Source of the DNA: Bradyrhizobium sp. LMTR 3
GTDB lineage: Bacteria; Pseudomonadota; Alphaproteobacteria; Rhizobiales; Xanthobacteraceae
Direction of reading: 5' to 3'
NCBI RefSeq assembly: GCF_001693485.1
Contig: NZ_MAXC01000023.1
Coordinates: 124,001-188,000, forward strand
DNA length: 64,000 nucleotides
The notes beneath the pieces were generated by a model. It made no database searches and was not told the DNA's origin. It worked only from the letters and a program-made list of their open reading frames with translations. Below, piece after piece: positions 38,785-46,062 of this stretch (its first letter is position 1; each line of letters starts with the position of its first letter). A program made the translations under genes and the position numbers.

Positions 38785-39780
38785 ATGCGCCGTGTGACTT
38801 CTTATCGAGCCTTTGCCATCGCGGCGGCACTGGGCATTTCTTCCAATGCGATCGCCGAGAGCATTCAATTGAGCATGCCGATCGCGTGCGAACCTGGCCG
38901 GACCTGCTACATCCAGAATTATACGGATGTCGATCCGTCGGGATCAGCGCGAGACTATAAATGCGGCACGCTGACGTATGACCGCCACAACGGGACGGAC
39001 TTTCGCTTGCCGTCGCGGGCGTCGCAAAAGGCCGGCGTGGAAGTGCTCGCTTCCGCAAGTGGCCGCGTCCTTCGCACGCGAGACGGCGCGCCAGACGGCG
39101 CCGTTGGCAAGTCTGCGCCCGAAACTGTTCGCGACGTCGAATGTGGCAACGGCGTTGTGATCGAACACCCGGAAAATTGGGAAACCCAATATTGTCACAT
39201 GGCTCGCGGCAGCCTCGTGGTAAAGCCCGGAGAGGCAGTCAAAGCTGGGCAGCCGCTTGGCCGGGTCGGTCTCTCGGGGCTGACCGAATATCCTCATCTG
39301 CATTTCACGGTCAGGCATAAGGGAGCGGTCGTAGATCCCTTCGCATATGGTGCCAGTTCCGGCTCCTGCGGGGGCGGCGAACTGCTGTGGCATCCGGCAC
39401 TTCACGCGCAACTTGCTTATCAGGAGCGAACCATTCTGAACGCCGGCTTCGCGAACGGTCCGGTGACGATGGAGCTTGTCGAGGATGGAAGCGCGGGCAT
39501 GGAAAAGCCGTCTGCCAGCGCGGCGGCAATTGTCGCTTTCGTTCGCGTCATTGGTCTGAAGGCGGGCGACGCGCAACGGCTCGTCATCGAGGATCCAACC
39601 GGAAAGGCCATCGCCGAAAATCGAGCCGCGCAACTCGAGAGCAACAAGGCGCAATTCATGCTGTTTACCGGCAGGAAGCGTCCGGCGACGGGCTGGGAAC
39701 GTGGCACCTACAAGGCCACATATGTCGTGGAGCGCGACGGCCGGATGGTTCTGGAGAGGAAGCTGGAACTCACTCTCTAG
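38785..39780 (+). CDS. Exported M23-family metallopeptidase
   Basis: 331 residues from ATG 38785 (AGGA five bases upstream). A signal peptide (YRAFAIAAALGISSNAIA) is followed by a paired-cysteine stretch (PIACEPGRTCYIQNY) and a LytM domain whose zinc ligands are in RHNGTDFRL, the HMARGSLV segment and HLHFTVRH. Such enzymes cut peptidoglycan cross-bridges or are inactive activators; the HxxxD and HxH residues are kept, so activity is plausible. A C-terminal extension of about 150 residues has no motif I recognise. It is the last gene of the run starting at the RTX protein, 31 bp after the regulator. Confidence 0.9.
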   Translation: MRRVTSYRAFAIAAALGISSNAIAESIQLSMPIACEPGRTCYIQNYTDVDPSGSARDYKCGTLTYDRHNGTDFRLPSRASQKAGVEVLASASGRVLRTRDGAPDGAVGKSAPETVRDVECGNGVVIEHPENWETQYCHMARGSLVVKPGEAVKAGQPLGRVGLSGLTEYPHLHFTVRHKGAVVDPFAYGASSGSCGGGELLWHPALHAQLAYQERTILNAGFANGPVTMELVEDGSAGMEKPSASAAAIVAFVRVIGLKAGDAQRLVIEDPTGKAIAENRAAQLESNKAQFMLFTGRKRPATGWERGTYKATYVVERDGRMVLERKLELTL

Positions 39781-39995
39781 AGCAACGGTCTTCGGGGTAA
39801 TCTGATTTGAGTCGGCGGACACGACGCCGACCGATCCCAATCATGGCAGGATCGAGTAGGGCAGGATCGCCACCCTGATTGCCCTTTTGCCTCCGCCCGG
39901 CGGGGATCGCTTGGCCGCCGGCGGGAGCCGCAAAAGCGCCTGATTGGTTGCCGGAACGGCCTCATCCCGCTATAGGGCGTGCAGAGGTAAAAGCC

Positions 39996-40811
39996 ATGGC
40001 CGATATGCGATTGATCGTAGCGGGGGCCGGCGGCCGGATGGGCCGTGCGCTGGTGCGCGTGATTTCGGAAACGCCGGGTGCGGCGCTGGCCGGCGCGCTG
40101 GAAGCGCCGGGCTCGGAACTTCTGGGCAAGGATGCCGGCGTGCTCGCCGGCCTGCCGGCCAATGGCGTCGAGTTGTCGGCGGACCTCTGGACATTGTCCT
40201 CCAATGCCGACGGCATTCTGGATTTCACCGTGCCCGCGGCCACCATCGCCAATGTCGCGATCGCCGCCGAACGCGGTCTGGTGCACATCGTCGGAACCAC
40301 CGGCCTGTCGGTGTCCGACATGGCGGTCATCAAGAGCGTCACCTCGCGTGCGGTGGTGGTGCAGTCCGGCAATATGAGCCTCGGCGTCAATCTGCTCGCC
40401 GCACTGGTCAAGCGTGTCGCGCAATCGCTGGACGAAAGTTTTGACATCGAAATCGTCGAGATGCACCACAAGGCCAAGATCGACGCGCCCTCGGGCACGG
40501 CCTTCCTGCTCGGTGAAGCTGCGGCCGCCGGCCGCGGCGTCGACCTGCACGCCCGCTCCGCGCGCGGCCGCGACGGCCATACCGGCGCGCGCCGGCCCGG
40601 CGATATCGGTTTCGCTTCGCTTCGCGGCGGCACCGTCACCGGCGATCACTCCGTGATCTTCGCGGGTCCGATGGAGCGGATCGAACTGACCCACCGCGCC
40701 GAGGACCGAACCATGTTCGCGCAGGGCGCGATCAAGGCGGCGCTGTGGGCGCGGGGCAAGGCGCCCGGCTTCTACACGATGACCGACGTGCTGGGGCTCG
40801 CCGACTTCTAA
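39996..40811 (+). CDS. dapB: 4-Hydroxy-tetrahydrodipicolinate reductase
   Basis: Reduces hydroxy-tetrahydrodipicolinate with NAD(P)H in lysine and diaminopimelate synthesis. From ATG 39996 the chain has 271 residues. The dinucleotide loop MRLIVAGAGGRMGRALV opens it, then DFTVPAATIANVAIA, GTTGLSVSDM and the catalytic EMHHKAKIDAPSGTAFLLGE. Length is normal. An in-frame extension upstream to 39879 lacks a ribosome site. gpmA starts 23 bp after its stop, so the two are likely co-transcribed. Confidence 0.97.
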   Translation: MADMRLIVAGAGGRMGRALVRVISETPGAALAGALEAPGSELLGKDAGVLAGLPANGVELSADLWTLSSNADGILDFTVPAATIANVAIAAERGLVHIVGTTGLSVSDMAVIKSVTSRAVVVQSGNMSLGVNLLAALVKRVAQSLDESFDIEIVEMHHKAKIDAPSGTAFLLGEAAAAGRGVDLHARSARGRDGHTGARRPGDIGFASLRGGTVTGDHSVIFAGPMERIELTHRAEDRTMFAQGAIKAALWARGKAPGFYTMTDVLGLADF

Positions 40812-40834
40812 CCATCGAAAAACGGAATCTTGGA

Positions 40835-41458
40835 ATGAGCGATCGTCTTCTCGTGCTCGTGCGGCACGGCCAGAGCGACTGGAATTTGAAGAACCTGTTC
40901 ACCGGCTGGAAGGATCCCGACCTCTCCGAACTCGGTGTATCGGAAGCAAAAGAGGCCGGCCGCAAGCTGAAGGCGCAGGGATTGACGTTCGATGTCGCCT
41001 TTACCTCGGTGCTGAAGCGGGCGCAGCGCACGCTCGACCTGGCGCTGGCGGAGATCGGCCAGACCGGATTGCCGACCAAATGCGACCTGGCGCTCAACGA
41101 GCGCGACTACGGCGACCTTTCGGGACTCAACAAGGATGACGCCCGCAAGAAATGGGGTGAGGAGCAGGTCTTGATCTGGCGCCGCTCCTATGACGTGCCG
41201 CCGCCCGGCGGCGAAAGCCTCAAGGACACGCTGGCGCGCGCGCTGCCGTATTACGTGCAGGAGATTCTGCCTGGCGTGCTGCGCGGCGAGCGCACGCTGG
41301 TCGCCGCCCACGGCAACTCGCTGCGCGCGCTGATCATGGTGCTGGAGAAGCTGACGCCCGAGCAGATCTTGAAGCGCGAACTCGCGACCGGCGCGCCGGT
41401 GATCTACCGGCTCAACGCGGATTCGACGGTCGCGTCGAAGCTCGATCTGGCGGCGTAA
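40835..41458 (+). CDS. gpmA: 2,3-Bisphosphoglycerate-dependent phosphoglycerate mutase
   Basis: Interconverts 2- and 3-phosphoglycerate through a phospho-histidine. From ATG 40835 the protein has 207 residues, slightly shorter than E. coli GpmA as in other alphaproteobacteria. LVLVRHGQSDWNLKNLFTGW carries the catalytic RHG, and TSVLKRAQRT, ERDYGDLSGLNKDDARKKWG, VPPPGGESLKDT and VAAHGNSLRALIMVLE follow in the family order. A family A palindrome follows its stop. Confidence 0.95.
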   Translation: MSDRLLVLVRHGQSDWNLKNLFTGWKDPDLSELGVSEAKEAGRKLKAQGLTFDVAFTSVLKRAQRTLDLALAEIGQTGLPTKCDLALNERDYGDLSGLNKDDARKKWGEEQVLIWRRSYDVPPPGGESLKDTLARALPYYVQEILPGVLRGERTLVAAHGNSLRALIMVLEKLTPEQILKRELATGAPVIYRLNADSTVASKLDLAA

Positions 41459-41468
41459 CGCTGGACTC

Positions 41469-41561
41469 GTAGGGTGGGCAAAGGAGCGCAAGCGACGTGC
41501 CCATCATCTGTCCGCGTCGTCGGACTGCAATGGTGGGCACGCTCCGCTTTGCCCACCCTAC
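41469..41561. repeat. Palindromic intergenic repeat, family A, copy 2
   Basis: GTAGGGTGGGCAAAGGAGCG opens it and CCGCTTTGCCCACCCTAC closes it. The inner arm differs from the other copies (GTGCCCATCAT / ATGGTGGGCAC). It lies between the convergent gpmA and alkyltransferase genes. Confidence 0.85.
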
Positions 41562-41575
41562 GGCGTCCACGTAAT

Positions 41576-42493
41576 TCAATGCAATCCTACCTGCCCCGCT
41601 TCCCAGCCGAGCATCGCCTGCTTGCGCGTGACGCCCCAGTGATAGCCGGTTAGCGCGCCACCCTTGCCGAGGGCGCGATGGCAGGGCACCACGAACGACA
41701 CCGGGTTGCGGCCGACTGCGGCGCCGACTGCGCGCGAGGCTTTCGGGCTTTTGATCTTGGTGGCGATGTCAGAATAACAGACCGCGCGGCCCATCGGGAT
41801 CTTCAACAGCGTCTCCCACACCCGCACCTCGAAATCGGTGCCGATCAGCACCACGCGCAGCGGCTGGTCCGGCCGCCACAGCCGCGTATCGAAGATGCGT
41901 TGCGCGAGGCCGACGGTGCCGTCATGGTCCTCGACATAGGTCGCATTCGGCCAGCGCCGCTTCATGTCGGCGAACGCCGTCGGCTCGTCGCCGGGATCGG
42001 CGAAGGCGAGCCCCGCAAGGCCTCGCTCGCTCGCGATCACGATGGCCGTGCCGAACGGCGAAGCATGGAACCCGTAACTCAGCGTCATGCCGGCGCCGCC
42101 ATTCTTCCATTCGCCCGGCGACATCGCTTCATGGGTGACGAAGAGATCATGCAGCCGGCCCGGGCCGGACAGCCCCGAGTCGAGCGCGGCATCGAGCACG
42201 CTCGCGGAATCGCGCAACAAGCCCTTGGCATGGTCCAGGGTAAGCGCCTGCATAAACGCCTTCGGCGTCAGCCCGGCCCAGCGGCGGAATAGATGGTGCA
42301 GTTCGTCCGGCGTCACGGCGGCGGCATCCGCCATCGCCTCGATGGTCGGCTGCGTGCGCCAGTGTTCCGAGATGAACGCGATGGCGCGGCGCACCGAATC
42401 GTAATCGCGCAGCGCAGCGCTCTGGTGGCCTGGTTTGGCCAGGCGCTGGTCGTGTATGGCTGATATCATCATGGGGTCTGATTTAGGGCTCAT
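41576..42493 (-). CDS. AraC domain fused to O6-methylguanine-DNA alkyltransferase (Ada-like, short form)
   Basis: 305 residues from ATG 42493 (GGAGG four bases upstream). An AraC helix-turn-helix (about 30-115, TIEAMADAAAVTPDELHHLF) is joined to an Ogt/MGMT domain with the acceptor cysteine in SFVVPCHRALGKGGALTGYH and the DNA-binding GRAVCYSDIATKI. It takes alkyl groups off guanine onto itself. The N-terminal zinc-cysteine methyl-phosphotriester sensor of E. coli Ada is absent, so it cannot be activated that way. The DUF2244 gene is upstream on the same strand. Confidence 0.92.
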   Translation of the reverse strand: MSPKSDPMMISAIHDQRLAKPGHQSAALRDYDSVRRAIAFISEHWRTQPTIEAMADAAAVTPDELHHLFRRWAGLTPKAFMQALTLDHAKGLLRDSASVLDAALDSGLSGPGRLHDLFVTHEAMSPGEWKNGGAGMTLSYGFHASPFGTAIVIASERGLAGLAFADPGDEPTAFADMKRRWPNATYVEDHDGTVGLAQRIFDTRLWRPDQPLRVVLIGTDFEVRVWETLLKIPMGRAVCYSDIATKIKSPKASRAVGAAVGRNPVSFVVPCHRALGKGGALTGYHWGVTRKQAMLGWEAGQVGLH

Positions 42494-42528
42494 GCGGCCT
42501 CCAAACCACCCGATTTCCGACAAGCATC

Positions 42529-43050
42529 TCAAGCCACCGGATTATAGGTAGGCCCGCGCTTGGCGACCTGTAGTGCGGCCAATAAGGCTTTGGCAAAGCT
42601 AGCTTTTTCGTCGGGTCCCAGGACTTGGCCGATCGACACCCGGTGGCCGCGGGAGACTAGGTAAAGCCGCTCGATGCCGAATTCCGGGTCGCCGGTCTGC
42701 TCCAACTGCACCCAGAGCGGATTGCACGACCATTCCATCAGATGGCCAAGATGGCTGACCCGCCGGACGCGCAACTCCGTTGGCGTCACCATGATGTCCT
42801 CGGTGGCATCAGCGCTGCGAAAATTGACCCGGAACGCCCAGTAGATCACCAGCACATCAAGGCCGAAAAAGCCGACCACGGGCCAGGCGCCCATCAGCAA
42901 AAATGCGATGCCGGCGACAAAGCTCACGCCGCCGATGAAAATCATCAGCACCAAAAAGCCGGTGCGGTTCAGCGAGCGATGCGGCGTCACCCGCGCCGAA
43001 AACAGCGTCGGCTGATCAAGCTCCGGATCAAAGTCGTTGCTTGCGGTCAT
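42529..43050 (-). CDS. DUF2244 membrane protein
   Basis: 173 residues with two close membrane helices (about 30-50 and 54-72, including GVSFVAGIAFLLMGAWPVVG and GLDVLVIYWAFRVNFRSA), followed by a small soluble domain with ELRVRRVSHLGHLMEWSCNP and GHRVSIGQVLGPDEKASFAK. This is the DUF2244 layout; no function is known. Its start is only 22 bp from the divergent nth start, and its stop lies 36 bp before the alkyltransferase ATG, so it may share that gene's transcript. Confidence 0.88.
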   Translation of the reverse strand: MTASNDFDPELDQPTLFSARVTPHRSLNRTGFLVLMIFIGGVSFVAGIAFLLMGAWPVVGFFGLDVLVIYWAFRVNFRSADATEDIMVTPTELRVRRVSHLGHLMEWSCNPLWVQLEQTGDPEFGIERLYLVSRGHRVSIGQVLGPDEKASFAKALLAALQVAKRGPTYNPVA

Positions 43051-43072
43051 CGCGTGTCAGTATATCCCGATC

Positions 43073-43831
43073 ATGGCCAAAATCATCCGCTCTCTCAGCG
43101 CCAAAAAAGCCGGTGTTCCATCGAAGCCGAATAGACCGGTGAAGAAGGCCGTCAAGGCGTTACCGGCGCGGACCAAAAGGGCACCGAAGCCGAAACCCTG
43201 GACGCCCGCCGAGATCCACGAGGCTTTCAGCCGATTTCGCAAGGCCAATCCGGAGCCGAAGGGCGAGCTCGAACATCTCAACCCCTACACGCTGCTGGTG
43301 GCCGTGGTGCTGTCGGCGCAGGCGACCGACGCTGGCGTCAACAAGGCGACGCGCGCGCTGTTTGCGGTGGCCGATACGCCGGAGGAGATGTTGGCGCTCG
43401 GCGAAGACAAGGTACGCGACTACATCAGGACCATCGGACTCTATCGCAACAAGGCGAAAAACGTCATCGCGCTATCGCAAAAGCTGATCGATGAATTCGG
43501 CGGCGAGGTGCCGCGCACCCGCGCTGAAATCGAATCGCTGCCCGGCGCCGGGCGCAAGACTGCCAACGTCGTGCTCAACATGGCCTATGGCGAACACACC
43601 ATGGCGGTCGATACGCATGTGTTCCGCGTCGGCAACCGTACCGGTCTCGCGTCCGGCAACACGCCGCTCGCGGTGGAGCTGGGGCTGGAGAAGGTGATCC
43701 CGCCGGAATTCATGCTGCACGCCCATCATTGGCTGATCCTGCACGGGCGCTATACCTGCCTCGCCCGCAAGCCGCGCTGCGAGGTTTGCTTGATCAACGA
43801 TCTGTGCCGGTGGCCCGAAAAGACGGTGTGA
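43073..43831 (+). CDS. nth: Endonuclease III (DNA glycosylase/AP lyase)
   Basis: Removes oxidised pyrimidines and nicks the site in base-excision repair. From ATG 43073 the protein has 252 residues, of which the first 40 are a lysine-rich extension (PVKKAVKALPARTKRAP) not in E. coli Nth. The helix-hairpin-helix LPGAGRKTA lies at 156-164 with catalytic K162; D180 is in VDTHVFRV. The [4Fe-4S] ligands are C229, C236, C239 and C245, spaced 6-2-5. Divergent from the DUF2244 gene. Confidence 0.96.
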   Translation: MAKIIRSLSAKKAGVPSKPNRPVKKAVKALPARTKRAPKPKPWTPAEIHEAFSRFRKANPEPKGELEHLNPYTLLVAVVLSAQATDAGVNKATRALFAVADTPEEMLALGEDKVRDYIRTIGLYRNKAKNVIALSQKLIDEFGGEVPRTRAEIESLPGAGRKTANVVLNMAYGEHTMAVDTHVFRVGNRTGLASGNTPLAVELGLEKVIPPEFMLHAHHWLILHGRYTCLARKPRCEVCLINDLCRWPEKTV

Positions 43832-43859
43832 GGGTTTCTACCTCGTCCCCTTGCTCCAC

Positions 43860-43981
43860 CTCATCCTGAGTAGCGGCCGTTAGGCCGCGTCTCGAAGGAT
43901 GGGCCGCGGGCCTCATGGTTCTCCCGGCGATGCGAAGCATCGTCCGGAGACGCGCGAAGACGCGCTCCTCACCATGAGGGG
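43860..43981. repeat. Palindromic intergenic repeat, family B, copy 2
   Basis: In the opposite orientation to the other copies: CTCATCCTGAG at the left and CTCCTCACCATGAGGGGC at the right, with GCGTCTCGAAGGATGGGCC inside. A central stretch (CGGCGATGCGAAGCATCGTC) is not in copies 1 and 3 and is itself a hairpin. It lies between the convergent nth and CysZ-like genes. Confidence 0.8.
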
Positions 43982-44734
43982 CTAGATCACCGGCATGCCC
44001 GGCTTGCGCGCAGGCTCGATCAACTCCGGCCGCGGGCCCGACAGGCGCTTGTGCATGTGGACCATGAAGGCCATGCCGAACAGCGGCGTCGCCAGATTGA
44101 CGATCGGGATCGAGACGAAGGCCGCGATGAACAGGCCTGCGGTGAAGATAGTGGCTGCATTGTCCCGGCGCATCGCCTTGGCTTCCGCCGGCGGGCGAAA
44201 GCGCATGGCGGCGAGTTCGAAATATTCGCGGCCCAAAAGCCACGCCGTGGCGATGAAGAAGATCAGGAAGCCCGCGCCCGCGAACAGCACGAAGGGCAGG
44301 GCGATCAGATAGACCAGAATGGTGAGCAGCGCCGTCTTGATGCCCTCGGGGATCGCAACGCCGAGCGGCAGCGCGGCGCCGGGACGCTCCGCCGGATAGT
44401 GCTCGCGCTCGACATGCTCGGCGACGTCATCGACGAACACGCTCGCAACCAGCGAGGTGACCGCCGGCATCAGGAAGATTCCGCCGAGCACGACGCCAAG
44501 ACCGGCCGCGATCGAGATGATCCAGGAAAGGATATTGAGCGACGTGTGGAAGCCCGGGCCGAGCATCGCCTCGGCCCAGACTTCGCCGTACTCAGCGAAC
44601 CAGCTCAATGCGCGCTGCAAGCCGACGGCCAGCACCGTAATCAGCACCAGCGCCAACCCGATCGAGCGCCACAGGATGGTGCGCATCGGCGGCGACAGGA
44701 TCTGCGAAAGCGCCTTGACGGCGGCGTCCAACAT
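43982..44734 (-). CDS. EI24/CysZ-type membrane protein
   Basis: 250 residues from ATG 44734 with four or more membrane helices (about 20-42, 65-92, 140-175 and 200-225). The stretch ALPLGVAIPEGIKTALLTIL and the closing FGMAFMVHMHKRL fit the EI24 family, which includes the sulfate permease CysZ. Sulfate transport is a family-level guess; no sulfur genes are near. It is divergent from the HMG-CoA lyase-type gene. Confidence 0.82.
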   Translation of the reverse strand: MLDAAVKALSQILSPPMRTILWRSIGLALVLITVLAVGLQRALSWFAEYGEVWAEAMLGPGFHTSLNILSWIISIAAGLGVVLGGIFLMPAVTSLVASVFVDDVAEHVEREHYPAERPGAALPLGVAIPEGIKTALLTILVYLIALPFVLFAGAGFLIFFIATAWLLGREYFELAAMRFRPPAEAKAMRRDNAATIFTAGLFIAAFVSIPIVNLATPLFGMAFMVHMHKRLSGPRPELIEPARKPGMPVI

Positions 44735-44856
44735 GGCGGTTCTGCCTCTTGTGAAAAAGCCCTCGCGAGAGGTAGATAGCCGCAAGGGCTTCGGCAAGAG
44801 CCTGCCCCTCCCGGGAGGTGAGACTGCCGTCAAGAACAATGCCGCATGAGGCTGCC

Positions 44857-45795
44857 ATGACCCGTGTCCAGGAAATCTATCCCGACAACAAGATCGTGCT
44901 GCGCGAGGTCGGCTTGCGCGACGGTCTGCAGCTCGTGAAGACATTTCCGTCCACGTCGGCCAAGCAGCGCTGGATTCGCGATGAGTATGCCGCGGGCGTG
45001 CGCCATTTCGAGGTTGGCTCGTTCCTGCCGCAAAAGACGTTTCCGCAATTCGCCGATGTGCGCGACATCATCGGGACCGTGGCGTCGCTGCCCGGCGCCT
45101 ACGGCATCGCGCTGACGCTGAACGAGCGTGGCGCCAACGAGGCGCTGGCGTCTGGCGTGGCCGAAGTGGCAACCGTGGTCTCGGCAACCGAGGAACACAG
45201 CCAGGCCAACGCCAACCGGTCGCGGGTGTCCGCGATCGCCAACGTCAGGCGGCTCTGCGAATTGCGCGACGCCAGCGCGCACAGACCGGTGGTGAACGCC
45301 GCGATCTCGATGGCGCTGGGCTGTTCGATCGTAGGTCCCGTAGACCCTGCGGAAGTGCTGCGGCTGACGGAGAAATTGTTCGAGGCCGGCGTCGACATGG
45401 TCGCGATCGCCGACACGGTCGGCTATGCCGGGCCGAAGCAGGTCGGCGAACTCGTCGCAGGCGCAGTGAAGATCGCAGGTGGAAAGCCGATCTGCATTCA
45501 CCTGCATGACACGCGCGGCATGGGGATCGCCAACGCTTCCGCCGCGCTCGATGCCGGCGCGCGCGTGCTCGATGGATCGCTCGGCGGCCTCGGCGGCTGC
45601 CCGTTCGCGCCGGGCGCGACCGGCAACGTGGTGTTCGAGGATCTGGTGTTCCTGTGCGAGAGCAAGGGGTTTGCCACAGGCATCGATATTGAAAAGCTGA
45701 TCGCGGTGCGCGGCATTCTGAAATCGGAAATGCCTGAAGAGACGCTGTATGGCGGTCTGGCACGCGCCGGATTGCCGCGCGGGAAGGCTGCGTGA
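44857..45795 (+). CDS. Hydroxymethylglutaryl-CoA lyase-family enzyme
   Basis: 312 residues from ATG 44857 (GAGG five bases upstream). The DRE-TIM metallolyase barrel opens VLREVGLRDGLQLVKTFPST, with the metal-binding D and the later histidines in ICIHLHDTRGMGIANASAAL. The catalytic cysteine lies in GGLGGCPFAPGATGNVVFED, a motif specific to HMG-CoA lyases. The enzyme splits HMG-CoA to acetyl-CoA and acetoacetate in leucine breakdown, though close relatives take other acyl-CoAs. It stands alone and is followed by a long inverted repeat. Confidence 0.92.
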   Translation: MTRVQEIYPDNKIVLREVGLRDGLQLVKTFPSTSAKQRWIRDEYAAGVRHFEVGSFLPQKTFPQFADVRDIIGTVASLPGAYGIALTLNERGANEALASGVAEVATVVSATEEHSQANANRSRVSAIANVRRLCELRDASAHRPVVNAAISMALGCSIVGPVDPAEVLRLTEKLFEAGVDMVAIADTVGYAGPKQVGELVAGAVKIAGGKPICIHLHDTRGMGIANASAALDAGARVLDGSLGGLGGCPFAPGATGNVVFEDLVFLCESKGFATGIDIEKLIAVRGILKSEMPEETLYGGLARAGLPRGKAA

Positions 45796-45846
45796 TTGGC
45801 GTCGACTGAGTTGGTTCGCGAGGACGCTTCTACACGGGAGCTATGT

Positions 45847-46003
45847 TCCCTCCCCCCTTGCGGGGGAGGGTTAGGGAGAGGGGTGGCCGCATCGGCGGTG
45901 CTCGTTGTTCAAATGATGCCTGACTAAACTGTCGACAATTTGCTCGGTCCGTGCGCTTGGAGAGAACCCCTCTCCCCAGCCCTCCCCCGCAAGGGGGGAG
46001 GGA
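45847..46003. repeat. Long inverted repeat, family C, copy 1
   Basis: Arms TCCCTCCCCCCTTGCGGGGG (from 45847) and CCCTCCCCCGCAAGGGGGGA (from 45980) pair over 24 bp, and further in AGGGAGAGGGGT pairs with ACCCCTCTCCCC. The middle of about 80 bp is unique. It lies between the convergent lyase and copper-ATPase genes. A related element is at 55962-56090. Confidence 0.8.
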
Positions 46004-46062
46004 GCTCACCGTTCGTGCGGTGAGAGTGTCGCGCTTTGCCCTATCGTCGTCCGGAGCGGCTC

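Noticed and set aside
39777..40694. A 305-codon minus-strand frame opposite dapB.
   Set aside because: Shadow of dapB, whose dinucleotide and catalytic motifs are clear.
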